From positions 54,998,422 through 55,062,421 of the forward strand of contig CM019069.1 in the NCBI GenBank assembly GCA_009667805.1: DNA of 64,000 nucleotides, written 5' to 3'. A program made the position numbers and the translations under genes. Positions 50,761 to 63,271 of this stretch are shown here, piece after piece; the first letter of the stretch is position 1; each line of letters starts with the position of its first letter. This stretch comes from Leptobrachium leishanense (taxonomy: Eukaryota > Chordata > Amphibia > Anura > Megophryidae). The notes beneath the pieces are model-generated. The model searched no databases. It had not been told where the DNA came from and saw only the letters and a program-made list of their open reading frames with translations.

Positions 50761-52561
50761 GTCTGCCCTGTGTTTAGCTTTTCCAGCTATTCTAATGACC
50801 GGCAGTGTCGTTAGGGAGTGTCTGGGTGTAGGGATTAAGGGGTTTTGTGACACCCTTACATTAAGTAGTTAACGTCACATGTGTGCATACCATAAAATAT
50901 GCTCTGGACACATCAGTGATGGTGACTTCTGCTAGAAATTCACTACCCAGCAGTATACCAATGCATTTCACACTTTACAGCGGGTAACAGTGACATTTCT
51001 ATTTTGAATTTAGTAAACCATGTCTATCAAGAAGGAAACCCTTAAAACCCTTAAAAATTTTATCATAATTTTAAAAGAAAATCTGAATTTATGAGTCCTA
51101 TAGATACCATAATATTCTTTATCCCCTCACCTAAGCCTGTCTCTAAACTCTAAAGGATGTTTTTGGCAGCTAATTCTGTTCACACTTTCTCTCAAAAAGC
51201 AAAAAATTCACTGTAATCAAAACATATATACTCTCAAAATGAATTTGTAGAGCCGTAACCAATTCACCACATACACAATACAACATTTGATTTAGCAATT
51301 AAGCACGGATTATCAAAAATATTTAGATCTCCGCTACTCAAGGGAGCTTCATAAAAAAATGAAAGTCAAAGAAAAAAAAAATCAAACCTTGCATCTGGTC
51401 ACTCGTTAATTGGCAACACGAGGGATTTATGTGGCCAACATTTAGAAAATTGGCAGTAAAATAATTTACATGCCCTCCCACTTCCATGCCATCTGTAGTA
51501 CATTCATTGCACTGAAGGTGCTGTTTTCCATGAAGCATGTGCAGCTCTGAGCAACATGACTCATTGTAAGCTCATCCGGAGAGTTGTAACAATGCCATAT
51601 ATAATAATAATAACTATATGCCTGCACAGAAAATGGCAGAACTTTCAGAAGAAAGGAGCATAAAATAGACACACATGCAAATGTATTTTTATATATACAA
51701 ATGCATGTGTATATTTATATATATATCAGGGTGAATAGGGGCAGAGTGCTAGGTTGATAGATCACCAGTTTATTATCAGGCAGAGGGATAATGTCAATTT
51801 CCCCTCTGTATAGGTTTGTTTCCAGCTGCCTGCTAATTTAGACTGTCCAGCCCTTTTATAGAGTGCTGAGGTTCTCTGTGGGGTGTGTTAGTATTTCTCG
51901 AAGACCGGCAGAGAAAGAGCAGGACTCCGACAGCTAAGGGAAGTAAAGAAACCTTGTTTTTTATTATGTGGACTTATAAGAAGCTTGGCTGCTCAGTACT
52001 GCTAGTAAGAGAAAAAAAAAACACTTGTTTAGTTAGTCTCCTAGGAAGGAGTAGGTTTTTATTTGTGTTCTGTTCTTTTCTCTTTGAAAACCTGCCTGAA
52101 AAAGCTGTTGATGCTAGGAACAATAACCATGCCTTCAAGCACTTGAAATCAGTCTCTGCAGTGACTATATCACAATATATACTAGTGTTACATACAATTA
52201 CTCAAAAACTAGCTGTCAAGTAAGTCTCATCATAAAGGTGCATGCCAATGGCAGAGCCTCGATGTCAAAAAATAGAATGATCAGAAAAAGCCATCTGCAC
52301 ATGACTTTCTCTCTCTTGAGCACTGTCAATGAAATTGGCATGTGGGTTTCACAGGTGTAGTGTACTTTGTATTACCTGGTGGCTACACATGTGGAAAAGG
52401 ACAGGAGATGTTCGTTAAATAGGCACTGGAAGGGAGATGAGGACAGCTGAACATCAAATCTAAAACTTTTAACATTTCAGTTTACAATAAAATCGGGATG
52501 CATTTTTTATATCAAATCTTTTTACCATCTGTGGGCTCTATTAAGATATTGGTGTTAAATG
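50761..52561. other. Unassigned region
   Basis: A/T-rich sequence between two mobile elements. Short open frames without domains; TA repeats near 51,700. No gene was recognised. Confidence 0.4.
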
Positions 52562-54938
52562 TGTAGCGCTGGTTTTAAATTCCCTGTCGTTGTAGTACTT
52601 GTTTTTGGCCACCGGAGGGAGACAAGCGCGATGTAAGACACTGAACATTGGGACTACATTTTCCAGCATGCTTTGCGGGCGGGAACAGGAAGTGGGTGGG
52701 AGACACTGATATCCACAGCCTCGTGGAAAGAGCTGGCAGAGCGCGCCGAGGAGTGAGAGGAGCAAGACACAGTGTAGCAGAAAGTGATCTCGACCAGGCC
52801 AGAGCGCAGGTGCGGCCTAGCAGAGCTAGAGATCGGGCTTTTCCTTCCTATTTAACGAAGACCCAGTAACCCACGCTGAGGCAGAGTAAGCTGAAGGACC
52901 TCGAGTGAGGAGATCCACAGACGATTTAACAGGGAGTGCAGGCGGTGAGCTGGACATCTTGTGGCCGATACAGAGGAGCAAGACAGCGGATCCGGTGACA
53001 CAGAGAACCCCAGTCAAAATCGAGCGGAGAGACGTCCTGGGTCGAGCGGAGCACCGAGTATCTGGCGGATGGGTGAGCGGCCTTCCAGGCCACGGTGAAA
53101 TACTAAAGCACACTACAGTTTGTTCCAAAACCTACAGGGCCTCAACGTGACTAGTCGAAGATACCTCCTAAATAATTCACTGGCCAGTTGAATATTGTAC
53201 CCGGGTACCAATACACGCATACACATACATTCTTTGGAACATAACCTGTACGAGACTCACACTCCAACCACTAAGGGGTTAAAAATACTTTTTTTCCTTT
53301 TCCGCTGCGCGTTTCTCGCATTACGAAGTGCTGTATTTTTCCTTTTTCGCTGCGTGTTTCTCGTATTACGGAGTACTGTAAAAATATATACCGTATTTTT
53401 CGCTCCATAAGACGCACCTGACCATAAGACGCACCTAGTTTTTAGAGGAGGAAAACCGGAAAATAAATATTCTGAATGAAATAGTGTAATAATGGATATT
53501 GCCCCAGCTCGTGGATATGCCTTAGCTCACACATGGATTTGCCCCAGCCAGCTCACACATGGATCTGCCCCATCAGCTCATGGATTTGCCCCAGCTCACA
53601 CATGGATTTGCCCCAGCCAGCTCACACATGGATTTGCCCCATCAGCTCACACATGGATTTGCCCCATCAGCTCACACATGGATTTGCCCCATCAGCTCAC
53701 ACATGGATTTGCCCCAGCCAGCTCACACATGGATCTGCCCCATCAGCTCATGGATTTGCCCCAGCTCACACATGGATTTGCCCCAGCCAGCTCACACATG
53801 GATTTGCCCCATCAGCTCACACATGGATTTGCCCCATCAGCTCACACATGGATTTGCCCCAGCCAGCTCACACATGGATTTGCCCCAGCCAGCTCACACA
53901 TGGATTTTGCCCCAGCCAGCTCACACATGGATTTGCCCCAGCCAGCTCTCACATGGATTTGCCCCAGCCAGCTCACACATGGATTTGCCCCAGCCAGCTC
54001 ACACATGGATTTGCCCCATCAGCTCACACATGGATTTGCCCCAGCCAGCTCACACATGGATTTGCCCCAGCCAGCTCACACATGGATTTGCCCCAGCCAG
54101 CTCACACATGGATTTGCCCCATCAGCTCACACATGGATTTGCCCCAGCCAGCTCACACATGGATTTGCCCCAGCCAGCTCTCACATGGATTTGCCCCAGC
54201 CAGCTCTCACATGGATTTGCCCCAGCCAGCTCACACATGGACTTGCCCCATCAGCTCACACATGGATTTGCCCCATCAGCTCACACATGGATTTGCCCCA
54301 TCAGCTCACACATGGATTTGCCCCATCAGCTCACACATGGATTTGCCCCAGCCAGCTCACACATGGATTTGCCCCAGCCAGCTCACACATGGATTTGCCC
54401 CAGCCAGCTCACACATTGATAATGCCCCAGCTCACATATGGATATGGCCCAGCAGCTCGTGGATGTGCCTCCGCTCACCTGCCGCCGCCGCCGCCGCGCG
54501 TTCGTCTCCCTCTGAGCATCCGTCCGGCGGCAGGAAGCTTGGGCACTCGCCTGGGGGAGCCACGTGACCGCGATCTCGGGAGATCACGGTCACGTGGCTC
54601 CCCCAGGCGAGTGCCCAAGCTTCCTGCCGCCAGACGCATGCTCAGAGGGAGACGAACGCGGCGGCGGCAGGTGAGCGGAGGCACATCCACGAGCTGCTGG
54701 GCCATATTCGCTCCATAAGACGCACCCACTTTTCCCCCCACTTTTTGGGGGGAAAAAAGTGCGTCTTATGGAGCGAAAAATACGGTACATATACCGTGTT
54801 ACTCATTATATGCCCGTTTATTCAGTAAACTATATAATTTATAAAATCCACGACGGTGCTGGAGTATATTTATTCCCTAGTGCTGGGAGACTGACCCGAG
54901 GTTCAAATTCAGCGGCTCCTCCGGGAGTTAGCGCTACA
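52562..54938 (+). repeat. 5' LTR of gypsy copy 2 with internal insertion
   Basis: It begins TGTAGCGCT and ends AGCGCTACA like copy 1. Removing the 53388-54787 insert leaves about 976 bp collinear with the 1,012-bp LTR of copy 1. Confidence 0.85.
53388..54787. mobile_element. Element with TACCGTATTTTTCGCTCC ends and a 25/26-bp minisatellite (cargo, copy 5)
   Basis: Inverted ends TACCGTATTTTTCGCTCCAT are followed inside by ATAAGACGCACC words. From 53,490 to 54,420 there are about 37 tandem units of 25-26 bp (GGATTTGCCCCAGCCAGC then TCACACAT), and from 54,470 to 54,690 a GC-rich palindrome centred on CGATCTCGGGAGATC with CACGTG in both arms. The empty site in copy 1's LTR shows it is an insertion; flanks share a short ATATA. 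Superfamily not assigned. Confidence 0.8.
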
Positions 54939-54940
54939 CG

Positions 54941-54960
54941 TGGGGGCTCGTTTCCGGGAT
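54941..54960 (+). promoter_or_regulatory. Primer binding site, tRNA-Pro type (copy 2)
   Basis: TGGGGGCTCGTTTCCGGGAT lies two bases after the LTR end, identical to the site in copy 1. Confidence 0.7.
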
Positions 54961-54996
54961 CCAGTCTCTGGAAAAAATGCATTTAAAGGGTTAAAT

Positions 54997-55432
54997 ATGG
55001 ATCCAGACACCGCTGCCAAATGGTGTGAGGAGCACAGTAGTCAGATAGAATTATGTATAGTTATGGATATTCCTGCAGGCACTTGGGCCGAAGATCAGAT
55101 TCGCCAGGCTGTGGCCGCGCTGACACAGATAATCGGGGGTTAATCCTGGACATTAAAGCGAACCCAGATACCCCTCACACGTATGTTCTTTTTGAGTGGA
55201 GAAAGGGTGTTCCAGTGTGTTTTCAGGGCGCGAGTGTGAAGCTGACCGACGATGTGGAAGTTCGACTGGTCCAGCTAAGTACGCCACGTGGTGATCACGC
55301 AAATGTTCCCGATGTTACCCCAACTACAGGGTTCCCTCCTGCTACATTTTTCACCACTATGGGGAAACTGGTGGAAACACTAGCCAAAAACTCTGCTGCG
55401 TCTCCCAATTACGGATATCGCAAGTTACGGTT
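54997..55432 (+). pseudogene. Gag N-terminal part, gypsy copy 2
   Basis: It starts at the ATG of MDPDTAAKWC and matches the N-terminal region of copy 1 (IVMDIPAGTWAEDQI). A frameshift near 55,140 ends the first frame; the homologous text continues in another frame (HTYVLFEWRKGVPVCFQG) to the insertion point of the TGTCGG element just after GYRKL. Confidence 0.82.
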
Positions 55433-57363
55433 TGTCGGGTATATTAGAGAGACAAAGGATTTAAAATGGATGCTTGTAGCCATTTTGTTTTTAAAGACCG
55501 TTTTTCTTTCAAAATATTCTCTAGGTTTAGAAATGAACGAGATTTTTTTTTTACAGAGTTCATTCCTGGGTGAAGTCTTTTAAGAAGTCCCAGACATGAA
55601 GGAACCTAGAATGAATGTGAGATAATGTTAAGACGTGTCATAAGTAAATTTATTGGTCTGTTTTAAGTTTTTAAAACAAAAGAGATTTTGTCTTTTGGGT
55701 ATAGGAAAAAGAGTTAAAATTTTTATAATATAAATTTATATTTACAAAATATATGTTTATAATCAAGGTATATTTTATTATATTTACAGTAGGAAATATA
55801 CTCCAAAATATAGTATATAATTGGTAAATAATAAAAATTACTAAAGAATAGATTAACCAGGAAAGAATTTAGTTGATGAGACTCTGAGTAAGCAACTAAA
55901 AGGGAGTGAGGATATAAATCAAAGATGACAGATGGAGACACTGGGTCTGGGAGAAGAAGTTTTTTTGTTATGTCAGTCTGACCTTTTTGACCCGAGATAA
56001 GAATTAAAAGAAATGGTGGAATTAATTGGAATTAATAAAAGAAGTGCAATACTGCCCTCTAGAGGATAGTAAAAATAATGATTCATATTATTATTAATTA
56101 ACCATGACGTCAAATTGGCTATAATAAGCGGCAAGGCTCTTTGTGAGGCAGTCGGAGATTTCAGCAGACAGACTCACATCGCAATGCAGGCAGACGTCCA
56201 GTACATATGACACTCTGAGAAGTCGGAGATTCCAGCAGACAGAGACTCACATCGCAATGCATTACACATGACCCTCTGAGAGTCAAGATTCCAACACTCA
56301 GACTCACACCACGATGCAGGCAGGTCCCAAGACATGAGGCAATCAAGATTCTCACCAACTCTCTAACTCACATGCATTGATTATCTGATATCGATAATTT
56401 TCACACATTCCAAAAATTATTACATCAGGAATTCCAAGGCAGATTTATCAACATCCAAATTGGACAGGTAATGTATGAAATAAGGAATTAATGTAAAAAT
56501 ATATTTGTAGAGATTCTTGCAACGTAGACTGAGACTTCTCGGATACGGTTAAAATCCAAATTCTAAGTATTTCTAATCTGCAGATGGAAATATGAAGAGG
56601 TGGATATAAGGATTTATTCCTAAAGAAATGTTGTAAGATTGATACCAATATATATTGAATTTGGAAATTACTGTGATTAAAATTAATAAGCAAGGAATTA
56701 TATAACTACAAAATAAAAAGCAAAAGATTAGAAGTTTAATTCTCGAGATTAGGGGAGGATTCACTAAATAAGTTTTTATTACTTCTCATTAAATTAGCTC
56801 ATCTTTTTTGTTGATCCATGTAGCATAGAGATATATATATATATATATATATCTATATGAGCTGGCTGGTTAAACATTGTTTGCTGGGAAATGCATGTTG
56901 TATTAAGCAGAAATGTTTATTAACCATGTGTGTATTAGTTACTAACTGATAAGGTAAATGATATTAATCATATATGCAGTTACTAACTGGAGATACATAT
57001 ATTGTGAAGCTGGTTTTTATATGCTGATGAATTGTGGTTTATAAATTGTTGTTTATGATATGAGATTTGAATTTTTTTTTGTATACGTAATAAATATATA
57101 TATATTTTTATCCGATTATTGATTTATTGTATTTTTTAAAGCAAAACACAGACAATTAAAAGAATTCAGGATAATTTCTAAGAGATATAGACGATTGATA
57201 TTTGTGTCTCGTATAAGTTTCTTATGAAATAATAATCCCTGATATATTGGAGGCAACTGCCGAGGTAGGTCCAGTAAGTCCAATATAGACATATTGGAGG
57301 CTTGGCTGATCAATCCAATATATATAAACGTGTTGTTTTCACGTGCAGAGATTATATCCGACA
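55433..57363 (-). mobile_element. TGTCGG...CCGACA element, copy B (inverted)
   Basis: The reverse complement of the element at 48.6-50.8 kb. It is flanked by GGTT on both sides (55429-55432 and 57364-57367), and removing it with one duplication rejoins the gag frame. It is about 190 bp shorter than copy A, mainly because it has fewer internal tandem units. Confidence 0.78.
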
Positions 57364-58261
57364 GGTTTTATTCTGGTAAGGTCCCTGTGCCAACTGGAGA
57401 AGAGGACTTTGAGACTTGGATAGATTAGGCAGTGCAAGCAGTGGAAGAATGGGAAGTTGCTGACACCGTGAAGAGACAAAGGTTGATCGAGAGCCTAAGA
57501 GGTCCTGCTTCAGATGTCATTCGAAATCGAAAAAGGGACAAGCCCGGCTGCACTGCTGCAGAGTATCTAGAAGCTTTACAGGAAATTTTCGGGGGAGTGG
57601 AGGATTGTGCCGAGCTTATCCACAAGTTCTCTCACATCTATCAAAAGGAAGGAGAAGAATTGTCCACATATGTCTGGCGGCTGGATAAAATCATCCATCA
57701 GGTCATTCTTAAAGGGGGCATGGAACCGAGTCATGCAAGCAAAGCTTTGATGGATCAAATTTTCAAAGGAGCACTCCCACTGGATCCCATATTGTTGAAA
57801 TATCAGACTAGATACCAGAGCACGAGACTGACCTATTCCAAACTGGTCAAAGCTATCCGAGAAGAAGAGGCCTTGATTAAGGCTAAAAAGGTTGCAAATG
57901 CTTCGCACACAGTTTTCACCGCAGAAGTAGGAACTCTCTGTGTAACAGACATACAGACTGAAGTGCTGGCTTTAAAAACTCAGATGTTGCAAATGGTGGA
58001 CTTAATGACGTTGCTGTCGTCTAAGGACACCAGAACTGAAGGGGTTGCTGTAGCCTCGAACAGGGGGTCTCCAAGTGAACCGCAAGAAGGAAATATGCTC
58101 ACACTCCCGAGAAAGAAATGTTTTGGCTGCGGGGAAATCGGCCATTTCAGGGCTCAATGCCCACAAGGGAGGGCTGAAAAGATACCGGTCGAAGAACTCC
58201 TAAAGGCTGTGGAGAAACTGTTGTCCACCCTGCAGGCGGGAAACTCCAGAGGGCCCTGGTG
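57364..58261 (+). pseudogene. Gag capsid and zinc knuckle, gypsy copy 2
   Basis: The capsid part (SLRGPASDVIRNRK, YLEALQEIFGGVED, LSTYVWRLDKII, IREEEALIKAK) is PNMA-like; the zinc knuckle CFGCGEIGHFRAQC follows near 58,120. A TAG stop at 57,427 precedes the long open frame 57432-58261. This capsid is clearly more different from copy 1 than the LTR and Gag N-terminus are. Confidence 0.85.
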
Positions 58262-59003
58262 AGGGCCCTGGTAAAGGAGCAAACCAGGTACCCGAAGGTT
58301 GAAACCCGCTCCAAAAATCAAGCCAGGACTAAGAGGGCGAGAGGGCCCAAAGTCTGGCCAACTGCCAAGCCTGCCAGGACGGAAAGAGTCACTCCCTTAG
58401 CATCCGGACCTACGTCATGGGGAAGCAATGCACACCCAAAACCTACACGGGCCAAAAAGAAGGCCAGGGTACAACAAACTGGGTCTAAACTTCCTGTTAC
58501 TACAACCAAGTTTCCTGACAAGCTGATAGGTCCTTCCCCTATTGTGCCAATCCAAGTGGAGGGAGTCTACACTAAAGCTCTGTTGGACTCAGGGGCTCAA
58601 GTGACATTGATTTTACAGAGATTTCTATGAGAAACACTTGAAGCACATACCTCTACAGAAATTGAAGGATCTGGAAATCTGGGGTATCGGAACTGAGAAA
58701 CTCCCTTATGACGGGTATCTACAGGTGAAGTTGGAGATCGGATCCGAAGTCATCGGACAGTCCGGAGGTTGTGATGCATTGGCAATTGTGTGTCCTCGGC
58801 CTTCAGGTGCAAACAGGAGTTCCATGATAGTGGGGACGAATACTAATTTGGTGCGACGTCTCCTGACACCTATCGTGCTGGAAGAATGTTCTACTAAAGG
58901 AGTACACCCAATGTTACGTCCAGTCTATCAGAGAATGGTCGAAGAACAGAAGGCACCTGCTGAAGTGCGGCGCCTGTGGAGATTGGAAGGAACAGATAAG
59001 GTT
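58259..59003 (+). pseudogene. Protease region, gypsy copy 2
   Basis: The aspartic protease motif LLDSGAQVTLI lies near 58,590. A frameshift follows and the body (KHIPLQKLKDLEIWG to PRPSGANRSSMIVG) continues from 58,638. The region ends where the hAT element is inserted. Confidence 0.82.
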
Positions 59004-59011
59004 CTGCAAGC

Positions 59012-59858
59012 TAGGCTTGTGCAGCGATTTTTTTTTTTTTTTTTTTTTTTTTTTTCCGGTTCGATTCAGTTCGGCTCGTTCGGATGTTTAAACTTTTCGA
59101 TTCGGCTCGTTTCGACCGATGTCTGTTTCAGTTCGGTTCAACTCGTTTTTCGTGTACATTTTTTTTTCGGAATATCGACCATTTTTCGTATTTTCGGGTC
59201 ACTTTGCTCGTTTTTTGTATCGACTTTTCGAGATTTCGGAAATTTTCGTTTTTTTCGGAACCTCTGTTCTCCTCGTTTCAAAGTGTCTAACACTATTCGT
59301 TTAGACGGAAACTGCTATGGTTTACTTTTTTTATACTTTATATATTTTTTTATAATAAATTTTTGGTTTGTTTTTCCATTTCACAACTTTATTTAATCAT
59401 ATTAAAATGTTATGAAAGCCAAGGAACAAAAAAAATGAACAAAACGATTTAAAAAACGCTAAACTGACCCGAATGGTCTGACTTTAAAAATAAAAACCAG
59501 AACAAAAGGTTTTAAAAACGGAAAAATAGTTGATCAAAAATACGCATTTACAAATACAAAATTTACAGAATCAGCGATATAACCGATAATAGTTAAATAT
59601 ACGATGTCCAGAATTACCGAAATGGAACCGAAATCACGAATGGAACCGAAATCATGAATAGAGCAAAAATAAATTTCGATTTGACACATTTCAAGTCCAT
59701 TCGAAAATTCCGAAACTATTTCGTTTCGGCTCGGAAAACTTTTCGGATCTGCCATTTTCGGATCTAAAAATTTTCGGAAAATTGGCCGCATCCGAAAACA
59801 CGAATCGGGAAATTTCGTGAAAATTCTGAAATTCCGAAACCCGAAACGCACATCCCTA
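59012..59858. mobile_element. hAT MITE inserted in gypsy pol
   Basis: Perfect 8-bp duplications CTGCAAGC (59004-59011 and 59859-59866) flank ends TAGGCTTGTGC and (inverted) TAGGGATGTGC. The interior is a T-run followed by dense TTCGG/TTTCG words that turn into CGAAA/CCGAA words in the second half, so the element is roughly self-complementary. Non-coding. Confidence 0.85.
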
Positions 59859-60995
59859 CTGCAAGCAGGAGAAGTAACGAGTTTCCGGGCTTCAGTCAAG
59901 TTGAACGGATCGCAACCAGGTCCCTATGTGGTACTGGAAACCGATTTTAATCATGGGAGTGAAGCCGGAGTAGAAGTAATCCCTGAAATAATCTCCACTA
60001 AAGCTTTGAAAAGAACCCGAGGAAGAGTCTCAGTCAGCGTGTGCAATGTGTCTGATTCTCCAGTAGTCCTTAAAGCACGAATGCCTATCGGGCAAGTAGC
60101 GTCCGCTACGCCCCTCTCTCCTACCGATTTAGGAGGGGGAGTGGATAAAGAGATTCCAGATGAAAGGTTCTACCCCAAGGACGCTCCCATTTCACCTGAA
60201 TGGAAGAAACGTTTTCAGTCCCAAGTTTTAAAGTGGAGGGACTTGTTCTCGAAAGATGAGTTCGACGTGGGCCTAGCTAAAAGTACTGAGCACCACATTC
60301 GATTACAAGAGGACAAGCCGTTTCGTGAAAGGTCAAGACGAGTTCTGCTGGGAGACTTGGATGATCTACGAGAACAGCTGAATGAACTGCAAAGAACCAA
60401 GGTGATCCAAGAGTCCAGGAGCCCATATGCATCTCCAATAGTAATGGTCCGGAAGAAGAATGGTTCTGTCCGCCTATGCATAGACTATCGCACGCTGAAT
60501 CAGAGAACCATCCCAGATCAATATGCTACTCCTCGGATAGAAGATGCCTTACAGTGTTTGTCTGGAGCAAAATGGTTTAGTGTACTAGACCTGCGAAGTG
60601 GGTATCACCAGATACCAATGCATCCTGAAGACAAAGAGAAGACTGCGTTCATCTGTCCATTGGGGTTCTTTGAATTCAACAGAATGCCTCAAGGCCTTAC
60701 GGGGGCTCCAGCCACGTTCCAACGGTTAATGGAGAAGACAGTCGGGGACATGAATCTGATCACAGTGTTAGTGTACCTGGATGACATAATTGTGTTCGGG
60801 AAGACTCTGGAAGAACATGAGCAACATTTGGAGAAGGTCTTGAAGAGGCTCCATGAAGAGGGATTGAAACTGTCTCTGGAGAAATGTCAATTCTGTTTAC
60901 CGTCTGTTATGTATCTGGGACATGTGGTCTCAGCAGAAGGCGTTTCGACAGATCCTCGGAAGTTGGAGGCCGTAGCTTCTTGGCCTAGACCCTGA
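59859..60995 (+). pseudogene. Reverse transcriptase, gypsy copy 2
   Basis: A long open frame carrying the Ty3/gypsy RT. Visible motifs are RSPYASPIVMVRKKNGSVR, CIDYRTLN, FSVLDLRSGYHQI (first catalytic D), FNRMPQGLTGAPATFQRLM and the catalytic YLDD. The end (FCLPSVMYLGHVVS, SWPRP) is followed by a TGA, after which the same frame continues into the connection domain. RT copies the element RNA into DNA. Confidence 0.92.
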
Positions 60996-61543
60996 AACGT
61001 TACTGAACTTAGATCTTCCTTGGGGTTCTGCTCTTATTATCGAAGATTTGTAGGAGGATTCGCAAAAATAGCTCAACCACTGAACAAACTCCACAAGAAG
61101 GAAAGCACAGAAGAAGGCCACAAGGTCTCTGACCGAAATCCATCAGCTCCAGGGCCAAGGAAAGCTTGAGAGTCCATCCAGGGAGAATGGACCAGTCAAT
61201 GCGAAGGTGCTTTTACGAAGCTGAAAGAGAGTTTAACTCGAGCTCCTGTCTTGGCCTGTGCGGACCCTCACAAGCCGTACGAGCTACATGTGGATGCCAG
61301 CAGAGAAGGTCTAGGGGGAGTCCTATATCAAGAGTATGGTGGATTGCTTAGGCCTGTAGCGTATGTGAGCCGGAGCCTTACGCCTTCAGAAAAGAACTAT
61401 CCTACCCACAAGTTGGAGTTCCTAGCCTTAAAGTGGGCGGTGGTAGACAAGCTAAAGGACTATCTGTATGGGGCCGAGATTGTAATAAAGACGGATAACA
61501 ATTCTCTTACCTACGTCCTTACTACTGCAAAACTGGAAGCAAC
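60996..61543 (+). pseudogene. Connection and RNase H domain, gypsy copy 2
   Basis: After the stop at 60,993 the text reads FCSYYRRFVGGFAKIAQPLN (connection). A second stop occurs near 61,168. RNase H follows with catalytic residues in ELHVDASREGLGG (D), HKLEFLALKWA (E) and IKTDNNSLTY (D). It breaks off after KLEATGH at the LINE insertion. Confidence 0.87.
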
Positions 61544-61544
61544 G

Positions 61545-63271
61545 GGACACGTGCCCGCTCGACCCCATTCCCTCACATCTAATTCCTCCCCTCTCCTCCT
61601 CCCTCACCCCTGCTCTCACACACATCTTCAACCTATCTCTCTCCACTGGCTCCTTTCCATCCGCCTTCAAACACGCGCTAGTTACCCCTTTACTAAAGAA
61701 ACCATCCCTAGACACCAACTCTCCATCCAACTACCGCCCTGTATCCCTGCTTCCCTTCACATCAAAGCTCTTAGAAAAACTAGTCTTCAACCGCCTCTCC
61801 CTCTTCCTGTCCTCCAATTCCCTACTTGACCCCTGCAATCTGGCTTCCGTCCGCTACACTCAACTGAAACTGCCCTCACCAAAGTCACCAACGACCTCCT
61901 AACTGCTAAAAAACACGGCCACTATTCTATTCTCATCCTGCTTGACCTCTCGGCTGCTTTTGACACTGTTGACCACCCCCTCCTTCTACAGACCCTCAAC
62001 TCTCTGGGTCTCGGTGACACTGCACTTGCTTGGGTTGACTCCTATTTATCCAACAGGTCCTTCTGTGTGTCCTTTGCTGGTAACTCCTCCTCTTCATTGC
62101 CTCTATCTGTTGGTGTACCTCAAGGCTCTGTCCTTGGTCCTCTGCTCTTTTCCATCTACACCTCCTCCCTGGGCAAAATCATCAACAGCTTTGGCTTTAA
62201 TTACCACCTCTACGCTGATGACACTCAGATCTACCTCTCTACCCCTGATCTCTCTCCCCCTGTCCTTTCAAAAGTCAGTGACTGTTTATCTGGCATCTCC
62301 TCCTGGATGGCCTCCCACCACCTAAAGATCAACATGTCAAAGACTGAGCTCCTACTTATTCCTCCCTCTAATGCCTCCCCACCTCCTGACTTCTCTATCA
62401 CGGTGGAGGGTATCCCCATCTCCCCATCAAACCAAGTTCGCTGTCTTGGAGTTACACTGGACTCTGCTCTTTCCTTCATCCCCCACATCAAGTCTCTTTC
62501 CTCCTCCTGCCGATACCAACTGCGTAATATTTCCAGAATTCGGCCATTTCTTACCGCTGACACCACAAAACAACTCATACACGCCCTGGTAATCTCCCGA
62601 CTCGACTATTGCAATAATCTCTTATCTGGCCTCCCTCTGTCCCGCCTCTCCCCCCTACAATCCATCCTGAACGCCTCCGCCAGGCTAATTCACCTCACCC
62701 GCTGCTCTGTCTCTGCCGCTCCCCTCTGCGAGTCCCTTCACTGGCTCCCCATCCACTGCAGAATTAAGTTCAAAATCCTTATCCTTACCTACAAAACCCT
62801 CACTAACTCAGCGCCCCACTACCTGTCCTCACTAATCACCAAATACACCCCAGCCCGCTCCCTAAGGTCAAACAGTGACCTGCGCCTAGCTTCTCCCCGC
62901 ATCACCTCTTCCCATGATAGACTGCAGGATTTCTCACGCGCAGCCCCCACTCTCTGGAACGCTCTCCCTCGTGCTGTCAGACTTTCCCCAACTTCTCTTC
63001 CTTCAAACGCTCCCTGAAAACATTCCTATTTAGGGAAGCCTACCACCCAACTCACTGACGCAACCATCAATCACTCTCACCTTACAGTCCTCTCCTCCTG
63101 TTTCCAACCCCAACCCTCCTAGATTGTGAGTTCCTACGGGAATAGGGCCCTCATCTCCTCCTGTACTGTTTGTCAAATGTTGTTCAATGTATTGTAACCC
63201 TGTCTGTACTGTGCTTATTGTACAGCGCTGCGGAATATGCTGGCGCTTTATAAAATAATAATAATAATAAC
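61545..63271 (+). mobile_element. L2/CR1-type LINE, 5'-truncated, inserted in gypsy pol
   Basis: It contains the reverse transcriptase and C-terminal part of a LINE, followed by a 3' UTR with TACAGCGCTGCGGAATATGC and a tail of AATAAT repeats at 63,250-63,270. The gypsy pol text resumes directly after. The tail fragments at 1.3, 43.7 and 47 kb are of the same general family. Confidence 0.88.
61836..63017 (+). pseudogene. LINE reverse transcriptase (L2/CR1 type)
   Basis: The frame carries [29 protein letters not shown] (first catalytic D), [16 protein letters not shown] and YADDTQIY (catalytic YADD), then the thumb and a C-terminal region with [14 protein letters not shown] and [20 protein letters not shown]. 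Upstream of 61,836 a frameshift separates the preceding RT text (61,560-61,829), and the endonuclease domain is lost by truncation. The frame is open for about 390 codons, indicating a fairly young insertion. Confidence 0.88.

Noticed and set aside
53492..54718. Open frames of up to 408 codons with SSHMDLPQPAHTW-type repeats
   Set aside because: Same minisatellite in the other orientation, lying inside a mobile element in an LTR; all three frames are open, so it is not a protein gene.
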